64,000 nucleotides of DNA, from NCBI RefSeq assembly GCF_020283565.1, contig NC_060064.1, forward strand, positions 9,290,266 to 9,354,265, in the 5' to 3' direction. This DNA is from Trifolium pratense. Lineage: Eukaryota; Streptophyta; Magnoliopsida; Fabales; Fabaceae. Below are positions 54,655-64,000 of this stretch, in pieces. A model generated the notes under the pieces. It had not been told where the DNA came from. It saw only the letters and a program-made list of their open reading frames with translations, and searched no databases. A program made the translations under genes and the position numbers. The first letter of the stretch is position 1. The number at the start of each line of letters is the position of its first letter.

Positions 54655-54960
54655 AAAAATGCAGGAATTTGAACCTGCAAACACACATCATTTCACACAA
54701 ATGACTCAACCATTAGGCAGGTTGTTGGCTACATTGTTTTATACTATTTCACAGTTTATCCTTGACAAAACTCTTCAATTCTTCTTGTTGCTGTTGCTAG
54801 TGTAATTAAGCACATCTACAAAAGCACTCAATAATGCCCCAAGTCTGCTTCTAAATTTTTTAACTAATCATCTTGGTGACTTGGTCATAATCTACTTTAT
54901 TCACAATCATCGTCTCATCAGTCATCATCCTCTTCCAAATTTTTAACTTCTCATCTTTTA
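54655..54960 (-). repeat. tRNA-like segment and flank shared by duplication units
   Basis: Matches 59060-59440 closely. On the minus strand it has GCCTAATGGTTGAGTC (A-box-like) and a well paired GCAGG TTCAAAT TCCTGC (T-arm/B-box-like). Acceptor-stem pairing is absent, so it is SINE-like and not a tRNA gene. Confidence 0.55.
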
Positions 54961-55257
54961 GTTTAGTAAAAAAAAAAACTCATCTTTTAGTTTTTTTGTC
55001 ATAATCTACTTTATTCACAATGTCACTTAAAGAATTTGATTTAGAGGACCTAAACTTGTTTTCAAATTTAGGTCAACCAGGGATGTGCTCCCGATAAAAA
55101 AAGAAAATAGTCAATGTTTAAAGTTCTTCAAAGAAAAAAAAACTCTATCAACGAAATTTGGTTAACAAATAATTTAATAATTGGATTTAAGTGGTCAATG
55201 AATCTCTTTGTTCGATAGAACCTGAGTTAAATTTTTGACTAAACTCACGGTCGAACT
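54961..55257. other. Spacer upstream of hAT MITE
   Basis: AT-rich, with a duplicated CATCTTTTAGTTT...CATAATCTACTTTATTCACAA motif. No gene. Confidence 0.4.
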
Positions 55258-55265
55258 CCAGATCA

Positions 55266-55821
55266 TAGGGGTGTTCGCGGTGCGGTTTGGTTCGGTTTTG
55301 AGCATAAAAGTCATCCTAACCGCGAGATAAAAATGCATGCGGTTCGGTTTGGTTCGGTTGGTTTTTAAAAAGTCATCCAAACCAAACTAATGCGGTTAGA
55401 GTTGGTTCGGTTTATGCGGTTTGTCACGATATAAAAAATATGACGATATTTTCAACTTATTACAAAATAAACATACGAAATTTTAATTTAATTTATTGTT
55501 TAAGAAATTGCATATACATAATAACTTATTTTTAATACCAACAATATAGTTATGGATCGCGTGAAATGTTATGTTTTGACGGCCTATTGTTTTATGAACT
55601 CAATCTGGGTTGATTGAAATAGTTGATAGAACTAAGTTAAGTATTGTAGTTTGGTTTGGTTCGGTTTTCTGAAATTAAAACCGCAAACCAAACCAAACCG
55701 TGCGGTTTAGAAGAGAAATTATCCGTGCGGTTAAAATTAAATACAGTTTTTTGCGGTTTCGGTTTGGGTTGGTTCGATTTGCGATTTTACTTTTGGATTG
55801 GTTTGGATACGATCACCCCTA
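55266..55821. mobile_element. hAT-type MITE, TAGGGGTGTTCGCGG family
   Basis: TAGGGGTGTTCG at the left and, inverted, TAGGGGTGATCG at the right, with interior runs of TGCGGTTTGGTTCGGTTT. Flanks CCAGATCA (55258-55265) and TCAGATTA (55822-55829) match at six of eight positions, consistent with an aged 8-bp duplication. Confidence 0.8.
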
Positions 55822-55851
55822 TCAGATTATTACTCCCCTTTTTCAACCGTT

Positions 55852-56053
55852 GGATTGAAAGTTTATATCATATAGATCATCCATAGAAAAATTTAGAAAA
55901 ATTGAATATCATTTGATATGTTATTGAGACACATCAAAATTAACGGTTTATTAAATAAAGTAAATCTTGATGAATCTCAATAACATATCAAATGATTTTC
56001 AAAAAAATTTAAAAATTTTATGGATGATTTATATGATATAAATTTTCAATCCA
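55852..56053. repeat. Fold-back hairpin upstream of F-box copy 2
   Basis: Arms of about 85 bp: GATTGAAAGTTTATATCATA and, inverted, GATTGAAAATTTATATCATA; inner arms CATTTGATATGTTATTGAGA / TCTCAATAACATATCAAATG match almost perfectly. It lies about 190 bp upstream of F-box copy 2 and is absent from the other two copies. Confidence 0.8.
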
Positions 56054-56245
56054 AAATTTCGTAAAATTCATATTCGGTAGATCATTTGTCCACGGTAGAC
56101 CACTTTTAAAGGTGGTCCACCATAGCATTATAAAAGATACGTGCGCCCTAAAGAGAACGCATCTAATTCATTTACCCTCCTTATTTACAGCTTTAATTGT
56201 TGTTGAAGGGTTACGTAACAGTCCAAATTGTGCCAAGAAGAAGAA

Positions 56246-57769
56246 ATGCAGCAACCGAGAAATTGTAAAGCAGCACCGGCGGTGGATACAATCAGTAGTT
56301 TACCGGATTCGATTCTGAGCCGCATACTCTCTCTTCTTCCCATCAAAGATGCAGTTGCCACAAGCATTCTGTCAAAGAGATGGATTCATATATGGCACTT
56401 TGTGGACAGTATCGACTTCGCTGACATCGTCATAGTGAATAGCATTGAATCTAATTTCAGTTTTAACCAGTTTATGTACTCCGTTTTGCTCTCTCGATAC
56501 GCCGCTGACTCTCATTTCATCAAAAGTTTCAACCTCCAGATTGAATACAATAACCCTAATCTTGCCTATAATTTAGGGTTTCCCAATGTCAACAAATGGA
56601 TTAACCTTATTGTTAAAGGTGGACTCAAGTATCTTCGTCTCCATCTCAATGTAGGTGACGTTGATGTTGGTGATAGTGATGATGACAAATTACCTAAATT
56701 GCCAATAGGTATTCTTACTTGCAGAACACTAGTAAGTCTCGACCTGCTTCGATTCCGTGTGAAGGATTTCTCATTTTCTTCTATTGGATTTGGATTTCCA
56801 TCACTCAATGTCCTTCAATTGACGGATATAGTATTTCATCAAGTTCGAGATTTTATGTTGCTTCTGGCCGGATGTCCGATTCTTAAGTATCTACAAGCGG
56901 AAGCTATATGCTTCTATCGCGAGGAAGAGGAAGATTCTCTTACCATTCAAGAGTTTAAAAGCTTAAGCTTACCCAAATTGGTTAATGCAGATATCACTCA
57001 ATGTTGGTTTTCATGTTTTCCTGTGAATGCTCTTTCTAATTCGGAGATTTTGTGTATAGACACTTACATGTTATGCACAAAAGACCACGGGGTATGCATT
57101 GCTACCTCAATCTATACAATACCATTTGATTACATTCAATAATTCTATTTTCTCAACTTACTACTTTTGGACACATAACAAAGCAAAAATGTGATTCATC
57201 TGCATTTTTTTTTTAATGGGAATTTTTCCCAATTTGATAGTGTTTTTCTACATAAATCAGGTGAATCAGCAGCTATGCCCTTGCAATGATATTCCTATCT
57301 TTCATAATTTGACCAAATTGGAGCTCCATGATAGGTTGGAATTGGTACTGCTAGTGCTCCAACACTGTCCTAAGCTTCAAAAACTTGAACTTAAACAGGT
57401 TTGTTAAGTCTAAGAACCTTATTTGATTTATCTTTTAACAAACCATTATGTTTAGTTTTATCTTATGTGTACTATTAATAGGAGATATATGATCTAGCGG
57501 GGAATGAAGATGGTCAGCAAAATTGGGTTGAACCAGAATTTGTCCCACAATGCCTTTCATCATACCTTAGAACTTGCAGTATTCATATCATTTTAAGCTT
57601 ACCAAGTGTTGACTTACTACAAAGTGAGCTTATGTTAGCAAAATATATTTTGAAGAATGCAAGAAATTTACAAACCATGAAAATCTGGAACATTCATCCT
57701 GAAATAGAAAGAAAATTGTCCACATGCCCAAAGGCCTCTGCAACATGTCAACTTTTATTTTATCGATGA
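56246..57769 (+). CDS. F-box/LRR/FBD protein, tandem copy 2
   Basis: Exons 56246-57091, 57261-57398, 57482-57769 (423 aa), GT-AG, phase 0. The open frame extends 18 bp upstream of ATG 56246 to a TTG, but the conserved MQQPRN start is the ATG. F-box ISSLPDSILSRILSLLPIKDAV; LRR-type segments LVSLDLLRFRVKDFSFSSIG and FGFPSLNVLQL; acidic insert VGDVDVGDSDDD not present in copy 1; FBD-like C-terminus with an extra SLPSVDLL stretch relative to copies 1 and 3. Expected role is SCF substrate recognition; target unknown. Promoter context differs from copy 1 because a hAT MITE and a fold-back hairpin lie within 1 kb upstream. Confidence 0.9.
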
Positions 57770-58388
57770 TAATATATAGACTGTGTAAATTGTAGTTTCT
57801 CTATCCTGCTTGTTGTTTCATTAGCTTCTACTCTGCAACTGTTTGATTTGGTGATTTGAACTTTGAACGATGAGCTATTATGGAGGTCATGACTTTATCA
57901 CTGGAGAAAATTATCTTTAAATGATTTAGTTAGTACTTATCTACCCTACCTGTTTATTTATATATATTTATTGAACCTGTTTATGTTCAATTAGATAATG
58001 TCTTATCCATTTTATGGGCACCTATATGCTAAATTCAGATTTGATGTATAGTCACAAGGAAGGAGGAGTGTACGAAGATTACATAAGTAGTTATCTTATA
58101 ACTGACAAAACACATTTATATAGAAATATGTCCTGTTATCTACCCACTGATAACAAACACATGTGTATAGAATGCCCAATTTCATTATTTTCTAATGTTA
58201 TGTTATACTTTGATCTTACTGGTTACATACATTTGTTAACATGATCGGTGTCCTCTTAACTAAGAGGCTTTGAGATACTAAAAGCAATATATAGATCTTG
58301 AACTAGTTCCCTTAGACTTGTTGAGAGATCTAATAACTCCAATTTTCACAACTTTGACAATTAGGAATGCACAAATTTGGTGTTGAAA
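57770..58388 (+). other. 3' flank of F-box copy 2, part of the duplication unit
   Basis: Counterpart of 52346-52960, including TGGGCACCTATATG and TTATATAGAAATATGTCC. No gene of its own. Confidence 0.7.
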
Positions 58389-59061
58389 AGTGCCAATTTA
58401 AATTCGTTTTGGATTTCATATGTTGACATTACATTAAAGAGTAATGAAACTAAAAACAAACTTGTTTGTGCTTTGCTTTATATCTGCTTCTGTACTACTA
58501 TTCATATCACAAAACATGGTACTGGTTTCGCTGTTGTGACCGATATACAGAACTTACTCTAGAAAAATAAGAAGTTATGGTTAGTGGATAGTTTATTTAT
58601 TTGGAAATTTATAACTACTCTACTCTATAGTTGATTGAGACTGTAGAAAAATAGTTAGGACTACTCCCTGTTTGTGTAAATGTGATGTTATTCTACTTTA
58701 TGTTGGCTGACGCTGCTCAAAAACTCAACTTGAGAACTCCATCCACTATACCATGCTTAAGAAGAACTTGCCTCATATTTTTTTTTGGGTCAAGTAGCCT
58801 AGTGGATAGAAATTCCACCCTTAAGGTGGATAAGTGGGATGACTAGGGTTTGAACCCAAGCCCCCTCTCAAATTTTGATACATACTGACAATATTATTTG
58901 TCTATTTTTGTAATTTTTGTCTGTTAATTTGATTGCCTATTTTTTCTTAAAGGTAATTTGTACCTTCAATAAATTTGTGTGCAATGCATACTGGAAAACC
59001 AACAAAGATGTAGGTGCTGGAATAGCTGGTCTAGCAGATGACACCGATACTCACCCATATA
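58389..59061 (+). pseudogene. Duplicated 3' end of VHA-C, copy B
   Basis: Second copy of the VHA-C intron 10/exon 11 segment; the coding remnant reads AYWKTNKDVGAGIAGLADDTDTHPY. The acceptor AG is lost (GTGCAATGCATAC where VHA-C has TTGCAGTGCATAC). Homology ends just after the THPY codons, where the shared tRNA-like segment (ATGCAGGAACTTGAACC) begins; the true VHA-C continues VSFTINLL. A SINE sits inside (58777-58860). Confidence 0.88.
58777..58860 (-). mobile_element. 5'-truncated SINE in VHA-C tail copy B
   Basis: Minus strand: GGGTTCAAACCC (B box), CCACTTATCCACCTTAAGG, AGGCTACTTGAC and poly(A). Flanks CTCATATTTT and CTCAAATTTT look like an imperfect duplication. The matching positions in VHA-C intron 10 and in copy A lack it, so it inserted after duplication. 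Confidence 0.8.
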
Positions 59062-60142
59062 TGCAGGAACTTGAACCCACAAACACACATCAATTTCACA
59101 CAAATGACTCAACCATTAGGCATGTTGTTGGCTACATTGTTTTATACTATTTTCACAATTTATCCTTGACAAAACTCTTCAATTGTTTTTGTTGGAAGTG
59201 TAATTAAGCACATCTACAAAAGCACTCAATGATGCCCCAAGTCTGCTTCCAAATTTTTTAACTTATCATCTTGGTCATAATCTACTTTATTAACAATCAT
59301 CGTCGTCATCACCCTCTTCCAAATTTTTTAACTTCTCATCTTTTAGTTGTTTGTCATAATCTACTTTATTCACAATGTCATATAAAGAATTTGATTTACT
59401 TGAGGACCTAAAGTTGTTTTCAAATTTAGGTCTGCCAGGAATATGCTCCCAATTGAAAGGCGCAACAACAGGTTATGTTACCTGTTCTTGAGTCATGTCT
59501 GATTTGTAGTAGGGAAGTGCTTGTGCTGAATTCACTAGTAACATCTTTCTCTTTGATTTAGTTGAAAATGTTGACATACATAGAGCGCCTCACAGATATA
59601 AGAGGCACATTAATGTTCAATTTTCCGTCATTCATCATTATGTTCCGCCAAAATAGATGAGGTAAAAATCTTTCTATTGTATCAGGTATTTCTGAAAATT
59701 AACATGGAAGTATGCTATCATTAGACGTCACAACTTACAATATAAACAACATATTCTCCGTTTAGAATTCAAACCGACACTTCAAATCGAGTTCACGTCT
59801 AGTGTCCAATACAACCGGTGTCCGATCAGGCACTAACACATTGAATTATAATTAAATTACTTTTATTTTTAAAGTTATTATCGGTGTCAATGTGTCTGCG
59901 TCAAAAAATAATTCACGTGGAAGCTTATTTTCCCCTCTTCTAATGAGTCAACAAATACAAATCAAGCTAGTTATGTTGCTTCCAACCAAAAAAGAGGAGA
60001 GGAAAGTTACATTTGCCACTACTTATTATTAACGAAAACAGTTAGAACAGGAGCAGCTTCATGGATCATGCATGATCAACACAGAGAAATAAAAATAACA
60101 ACAATACCAATTAAAGAGATATATTAAATGAATGCCAATGAA
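59062..60142. other. Spacer with shared tRNA-like segment
   Basis: 59062-59440 repeats 54655-54960 (tRNA-like minus-strand segment and AATTTTTTAACTTCTCATC flank). 59440-60142 shows no gene; a GTGTCC/GACAC-rich patch near 59770-59900 resembles the GACAC repeats of legume MITEs. Confidence 0.5.
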
Positions 60143-60147
60143 GAAAA

Positions 60148-60476
60148 TGATATGGTTTTTTGTGTTTTTGTATTGCGGAATTTGGTGAGATATGAATTTA
60201 GGGAGAAAACTCTCCTCTAATATAGGGTTATATGAAGAATACTAAAATTCTTATTTGATTCATTATGCTTATGGCTCTATATATAGAGCTACATAAAAAC
60301 AAATCATATATTTTAAAAAAAAGAAACTAATCCTATAATAAATTCTAAACAAATCTTAGATATTCTAACAGAAATATAAATCATAAACCCTAATATTATA
60401 TTATTTCAAATATAAATCTAAACTATATTTAAATATAAAATCTTCCAAAAAAGATATTTAGGCATTATTCCCAACA
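60148..60476 (-). mobile_element. Solo LTR, probably Copia-type
   Basis: On the minus strand it starts TGTTGGGAATAATGCC and ends ...CATATCA, with a TATA-like GCTCTATATATAGAGCC. Flanked by a perfect 5-bp duplication GAAAA (60143-60147 and 60477-60481). No internal coding region or second LTR remains, so it formed by LTR-LTR recombination. Confidence 0.88.
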
Positions 60477-60481
60477 GAAAA

Positions 60482-61226
60482 GACCACACCAATTTAATAA
60501 GAGCATGAATAATAAACATGGGAAATAGCTTCAGAAGCAGAATGTGATTCAATATCTAGCTTGTGTGTTTGTTTTTCTAACTATGGAATTGGCTACATAA
60601 AACTGCACTAAGGATATGAAGTAAGTAAAGTAACAAGTAAGGATAGTGTAGAGTCATCAAATCAGTACTAAATAAACAGAATAGGGACAAATATTCAACT
60701 CCAAATTAAAATGTTTTCCAATATTCAATACTCAATAGGCTTATTAATCTAAGAACATGCATTGTATGTTATATTAAGCAGCGTAAAATATGGATGGATC
60801 CAATAGTTATATAACTAGCTATTAAAATATGGATGTATCATTATCATGTATTCTTTCTTGAACTTATTGCTATGATAATATCTATTATGAGTAGCCAAGT
60901 CATTTATTGATTAGGTTCATTAGATGATCTTCCTTAGAACAAATTGGATCATGCAAACTTATGAGGATTTCAATATTCCAATTTTAATCTCAATATTATT
61001 CAGTTATATATGTGTTCAATGCTTTTTATGAATTACAACTTCATGAATTGTTCTTAGGAATCAATCGATTATTCACCCTAACCATTGAAACTTAAATCTG
61101 AGATAATTGTTCCGTTAATAATTACTTTAAACATATTAAATTATTGTACTGTGATAAAAAAGAATTAATGTGCTTTAAAACTTTCTATGATTTTGAATTC
61201 ACCTAAGTCATAAAGTATTAGTAGAG
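60482..61226. other. AT-rich spacer
   Basis: No gene or transposon ends recognised. Confidence 0.4.
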
Positions 61227-61370
61227 GAATGATATTTTGACACAAATTTTCTTACACAATACATACAGGGGTAGTTTGGTAATATTTTCCCTCTTCATCT
61301 TCTTTTTTTTCCTTGTTTCTCTCCCGTGTGTGTGTATTGTGTAAGAAAATATGTGTCAAAATATCATTTC
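61227..61370. mobile_element. MITE, GATATTTTGACAC family
   Basis: GGAATGATATTTTGACACAA and, inverted, GAAATGATATTTTGACACAT, with inner TTTCTTACACAATA arms. 144 bp. Confidence 0.75.
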
Positions 61371-61700
61371 TTGTATTATTATTTTATAGAAATAGAAAAG
61401 GGTTTCAGTCTCTAACCAAAAAAAGAAAAAAAAAGAAAAGGGTTTCAGTCACTAACCATGGTTTGAACTACTATGTTAATTTATTGTTTGAGAAGCACAA
61501 TAAGCTAGTTTATACTATCTTATAAGCTGAAAGCTCTGTTTGGTAACATTTTTTTAAAAAGAGCTTATAGCTTATTATACTACCTTATAGTTTATTTTTC
61601 AAATGTTATTTCAAATAGCTTATGAGTTTATAGCTTATAGCTTACCATTTTTTCTTCTAATATTACCCCTATCATCTTTATTGAAAAAAATTAAATATTA
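61371..61700. repeat. Short duplication and half MITE
   Basis: AAAAGGGTTTCAGTC.CTAACCA is duplicated at about 61396 and 61438. From 61535, CTGTTTGGTAACATTT plus AGCTTATAGCTTAT repeats match the left half of the MITE at 373-757; the right half is missing. Confidence 0.55.
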
Positions 61701-62005
61701 ATTAAACATATCTTTTTATTTTATTTTATATTTTATAAAGTAGCTCAACAGTTGATTTTTGAATAGAGTCTAAGAGTGATATGATATGATAATGTGCTTA
61801 TAAAAAAAATAAGAGTGATATTGTACTCTGAAACTGGGTTTACCAAATTGCGAAAAAGAAGGGTTTATTTGTTACCAAAAAAGGAAAAAAGAAATTGAAA
61901 CAGAAATAAAATAAAATAATTGATATATGCTATATCAAGTTAATAAAGACCAGTTAAAACTTTACCTTGACCAAATTGCATTCAATCAATTTGTGCGAAG
62001 AAGAA

Positions 62006-63821
62006 ATGCAGCGACGGAGAAAGTCTGATGCAGCACCAACGGTGGATCCAATCAGCAATCTACCGAACGTGATTTTGAGCGGCATTCTCTCTCTTCTCCC
62101 CACCAAAGAAGCAGTTGCCACAAGTATTTTGTCAAAGAGATGGATTCATCTATGCCACTCTATTGACAATATCGACTTCCCCAATATCATCAAATTGAAT
62201 AGCATTCAATCTATCACCACTTTTACCAAGTTTATCGACTCCATCTTGGTCTCTCATTTCATCAACACTTTCCGCCTCAAAATTGAATACGGTAACTGTA
62301 ATCTTGCCTCTAATTTAGGGTTTCCCAATGTCACCAAATGGGTTAACCTTGTTGTTCAATCTCGTGAGTTCAAGTATCTTCGTCTCCATCTCTATGTGGA
62401 TGACAGTGATGATGATGATGATGTGATTGGTCAAACACCTATATTGCCCATAAGTATTTTCAGCTGCAAAACCCTTCTAAGTCTTGACCTTGCCCGATTC
62501 CGTGTGAAGGGTTTTACATTTTCTTCCATTGGATTTGGATTTCCATCACTCAAGGTACTTCATTTGGATTATATTGTCTTTCAAATGGTTCGAGATTTTA
62601 TGTTGCTTCTAGCTGGATGTCCAAATCTTGAGGATCTACGAGCGACAAATATTTACTTCTATTATGGAAATTCGCTTACCATTCAAGAGTTTGAAAGTTT
62701 AAGCTTACCCAAATTGAATAGTGCAGTTATCACTCAATGCTGGTGTTTATGTTTTCCGATGAAAGCACTTTCTAATTCGGAGTATTTGTGCGTCGAGACA
62801 TCCATGTTATGCACAAAAGAACATAAAGTATATGAGGTTTGTTTTATTTTTAATTTCATGCATTGAATGCATTGATACCTAAATTCAATCTATACAATAC
62901 CATACCATGAACACACCAATAAATTTGATTACATTCAATAATTCTATTTTCTCAAATTATTACTAGTGTTGAAACGTTGGTCAATTGTATATCATACGAT
63001 GATGGAATAAGATGTAAAACAAAGTAAAATTTGCTTCATCTGTGATAGAAACCAGATTTTTAGACACAATGTTGAGAATTATTTTTGAAATATTGGTGAA
63101 TACAATGGAGGTAAAACAGAAAACGAACGAAATAACAAGAGTTCTATGAGCTCCGAGAACTTTACTCCTAACATATTCATAACAACTTTTTTTCCTCCTT
63201 TCGCTCACCCCTCTATCTTTTCTTTAATAACTAAAGGCTCACTAACTTAGTGTTTTATCAATCTGCAATCTGCATTGTGTGTGTGGAAATTTTGGCCCAA
63301 TTTGATGGTGTGCCTTTCTACATGGATCAGCTGCCATGCCCTTGCTATGATATTCCTATCTTTCATAATTTGACCCACTTGGAGCTCCACGATAAATTGG
63401 AATTGGTACTACAAAAGCTCCAACACTGCCCCAAGCTTCAAAATCTCGAACTTCACCAGGTTTGTTAAGTCTAAGAACCATATTTGATTTATCTTTTAAC
63501 ACATCTTTATGTTCAGTTTCATTTTACGTGTCCTATTAACAGGCCTCATTTGAGATAGCGGGGCATGAAGAAGATTATCTGCAAAATAATTGGGTGGAAC
63601 CAGAAGTTGTCCCACAATGCCTTTCATCATTCCTTAGGACTTGCACTATTCATAACTTTTTAGGCTTACAAAGTGAGCTTATGTTAATAAAATATATTTT
63701 GAAGAATGCAAGAAATTTACAATTCATGAGAATGCAGAACATATGGGATAATCCTGAAATAGAAACAGAACTGTCCACATGCCCAAAAGCCTCTGCAACA
63801 TGTCGACTTTTATTTTATTGA
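62006..63821 (+). CDS. F-box/LRR/FBD protein, tandem copy 3
   Basis: Exons 62006-62827, 63331-63459, 63543-63821 (409 aa); a donor nine bases later (GAG|GTTTGT, 62836) keeps frame as well. F-box ISNLPNVILSGILSLLPTKEAV, with glycine replacing the arginine of SRIL in copies 1-2. A stretch corresponding to LLSRYAAGS of copy 1 is shortened. An acidic DDSDDDDDV run precedes the LRR segments; the FBD-like end is VPQCLSSFLRTCTIHNFLG. Intron 1 is longer (503 bp) than in copies 1 and 2. Exon 2 starts three codons later than in the others because the acceptor moved (GGATCAG|CTG). Still fully open, so probably functional or only recently relaxed. Confidence 0.87.
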
Positions 63822-64000
63822 TTGATAATACATAGCCAGTGTAAATCGTAGTTTCTCTATCTTGCTTGTTTCATTAGTTTCTACTATTCAACTGTTGGAT
63901 TTGGAGGTTTGAACTTTGAACTATGAGCTATTATGAAGGTCATGACTTTATCTTTAAGTGATTTTGTTAGTGCTTATCTACCCTACCTGTTTACTTATAG
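63822..64000 (+). other. 3' flank of F-box copy 3
   Basis: Matches the starts of 52346-52960 and 57770-58388, so the duplication unit probably continues past the right edge of the window. Confidence 0.7.

Overview
The window is nuclear DNA of a flowering plant, almost certainly a papilionoid legume and most likely Medicago. The reasons are plant-type introns, an ortholog of the seed B3 regulator FUS3, a plant V-ATPase subunit C gene, a nodulin-like MFS gene, an F-box/LRR/FBD cluster and a dense load of legume-style small transposons. I found no prokaryotic operons, CRISPR array, rRNA gene or credible functional tRNA gene. The species name is inference; gene identities come from motifs recognised by eye.

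Layout. 1-4,370: small repeats and a ribosomal L18p/L5e-family gene (CDS 3540-3914). 4,370-13,450: a complete, very young Ty3/gypsy element of the Tekay/Del chromovirus type. It has two 2,299-bp LTRs differing at only three sites seen and a CCCCT target duplication, but its polyprotein has an in-frame stop and a changed reverse-transcriptase active site. 13.4-17.3 kb: two hAT-type elements, MITEs and a ten-unit array built from a Stowaway-like element. 17,693-21,516: a three-exon nodulin-like MFS transporter gene. 21.7-31.6 kb: a repeat district with LINE RNase H remnants, a 1.7-kb inverted-repeat element containing a 1-kb TTCGGAAAA array, three Mutator-type or foldback elements, and a Helitron that split a SINE and itself hosts a CACTA element. 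31.7-36.6 kb: FUS3 (six exons) with a G-box/RY/TATA cluster 1.4 kb upstream. 36.6-42 kb: more transposon debris, including a LINE RNase H fragment split cleanly by a hAT element. 42,212-47,639: V-ATPase subunit C (eleven exons, one GC-AG intron). 48-64 kb: three tandem F-box/LRR/FBD genes on the + strand.

How it fits together. The five single-copy genes look like an ordinary gene neighbourhood: a ribosomal-protein relative, a membrane transporter, a seed-maturation transcription factor and a proton-pump subunit. I see no shared pathway. The F-box cluster is the dynamic part. After F-box copies 1 and 2 the sequence contains a dead copy of the last intron and exon of the neighbouring V-ATPase gene, so a fragment of that gene was captured once and then amplified with the F-box unit. 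The most informative features are nested insertions whose target duplications and interrupted hosts can be read directly (Helitron in SINE, hAT in LINE, Ty3 beside a MITE), and the palindromic array at 24.5-25.5 kb.
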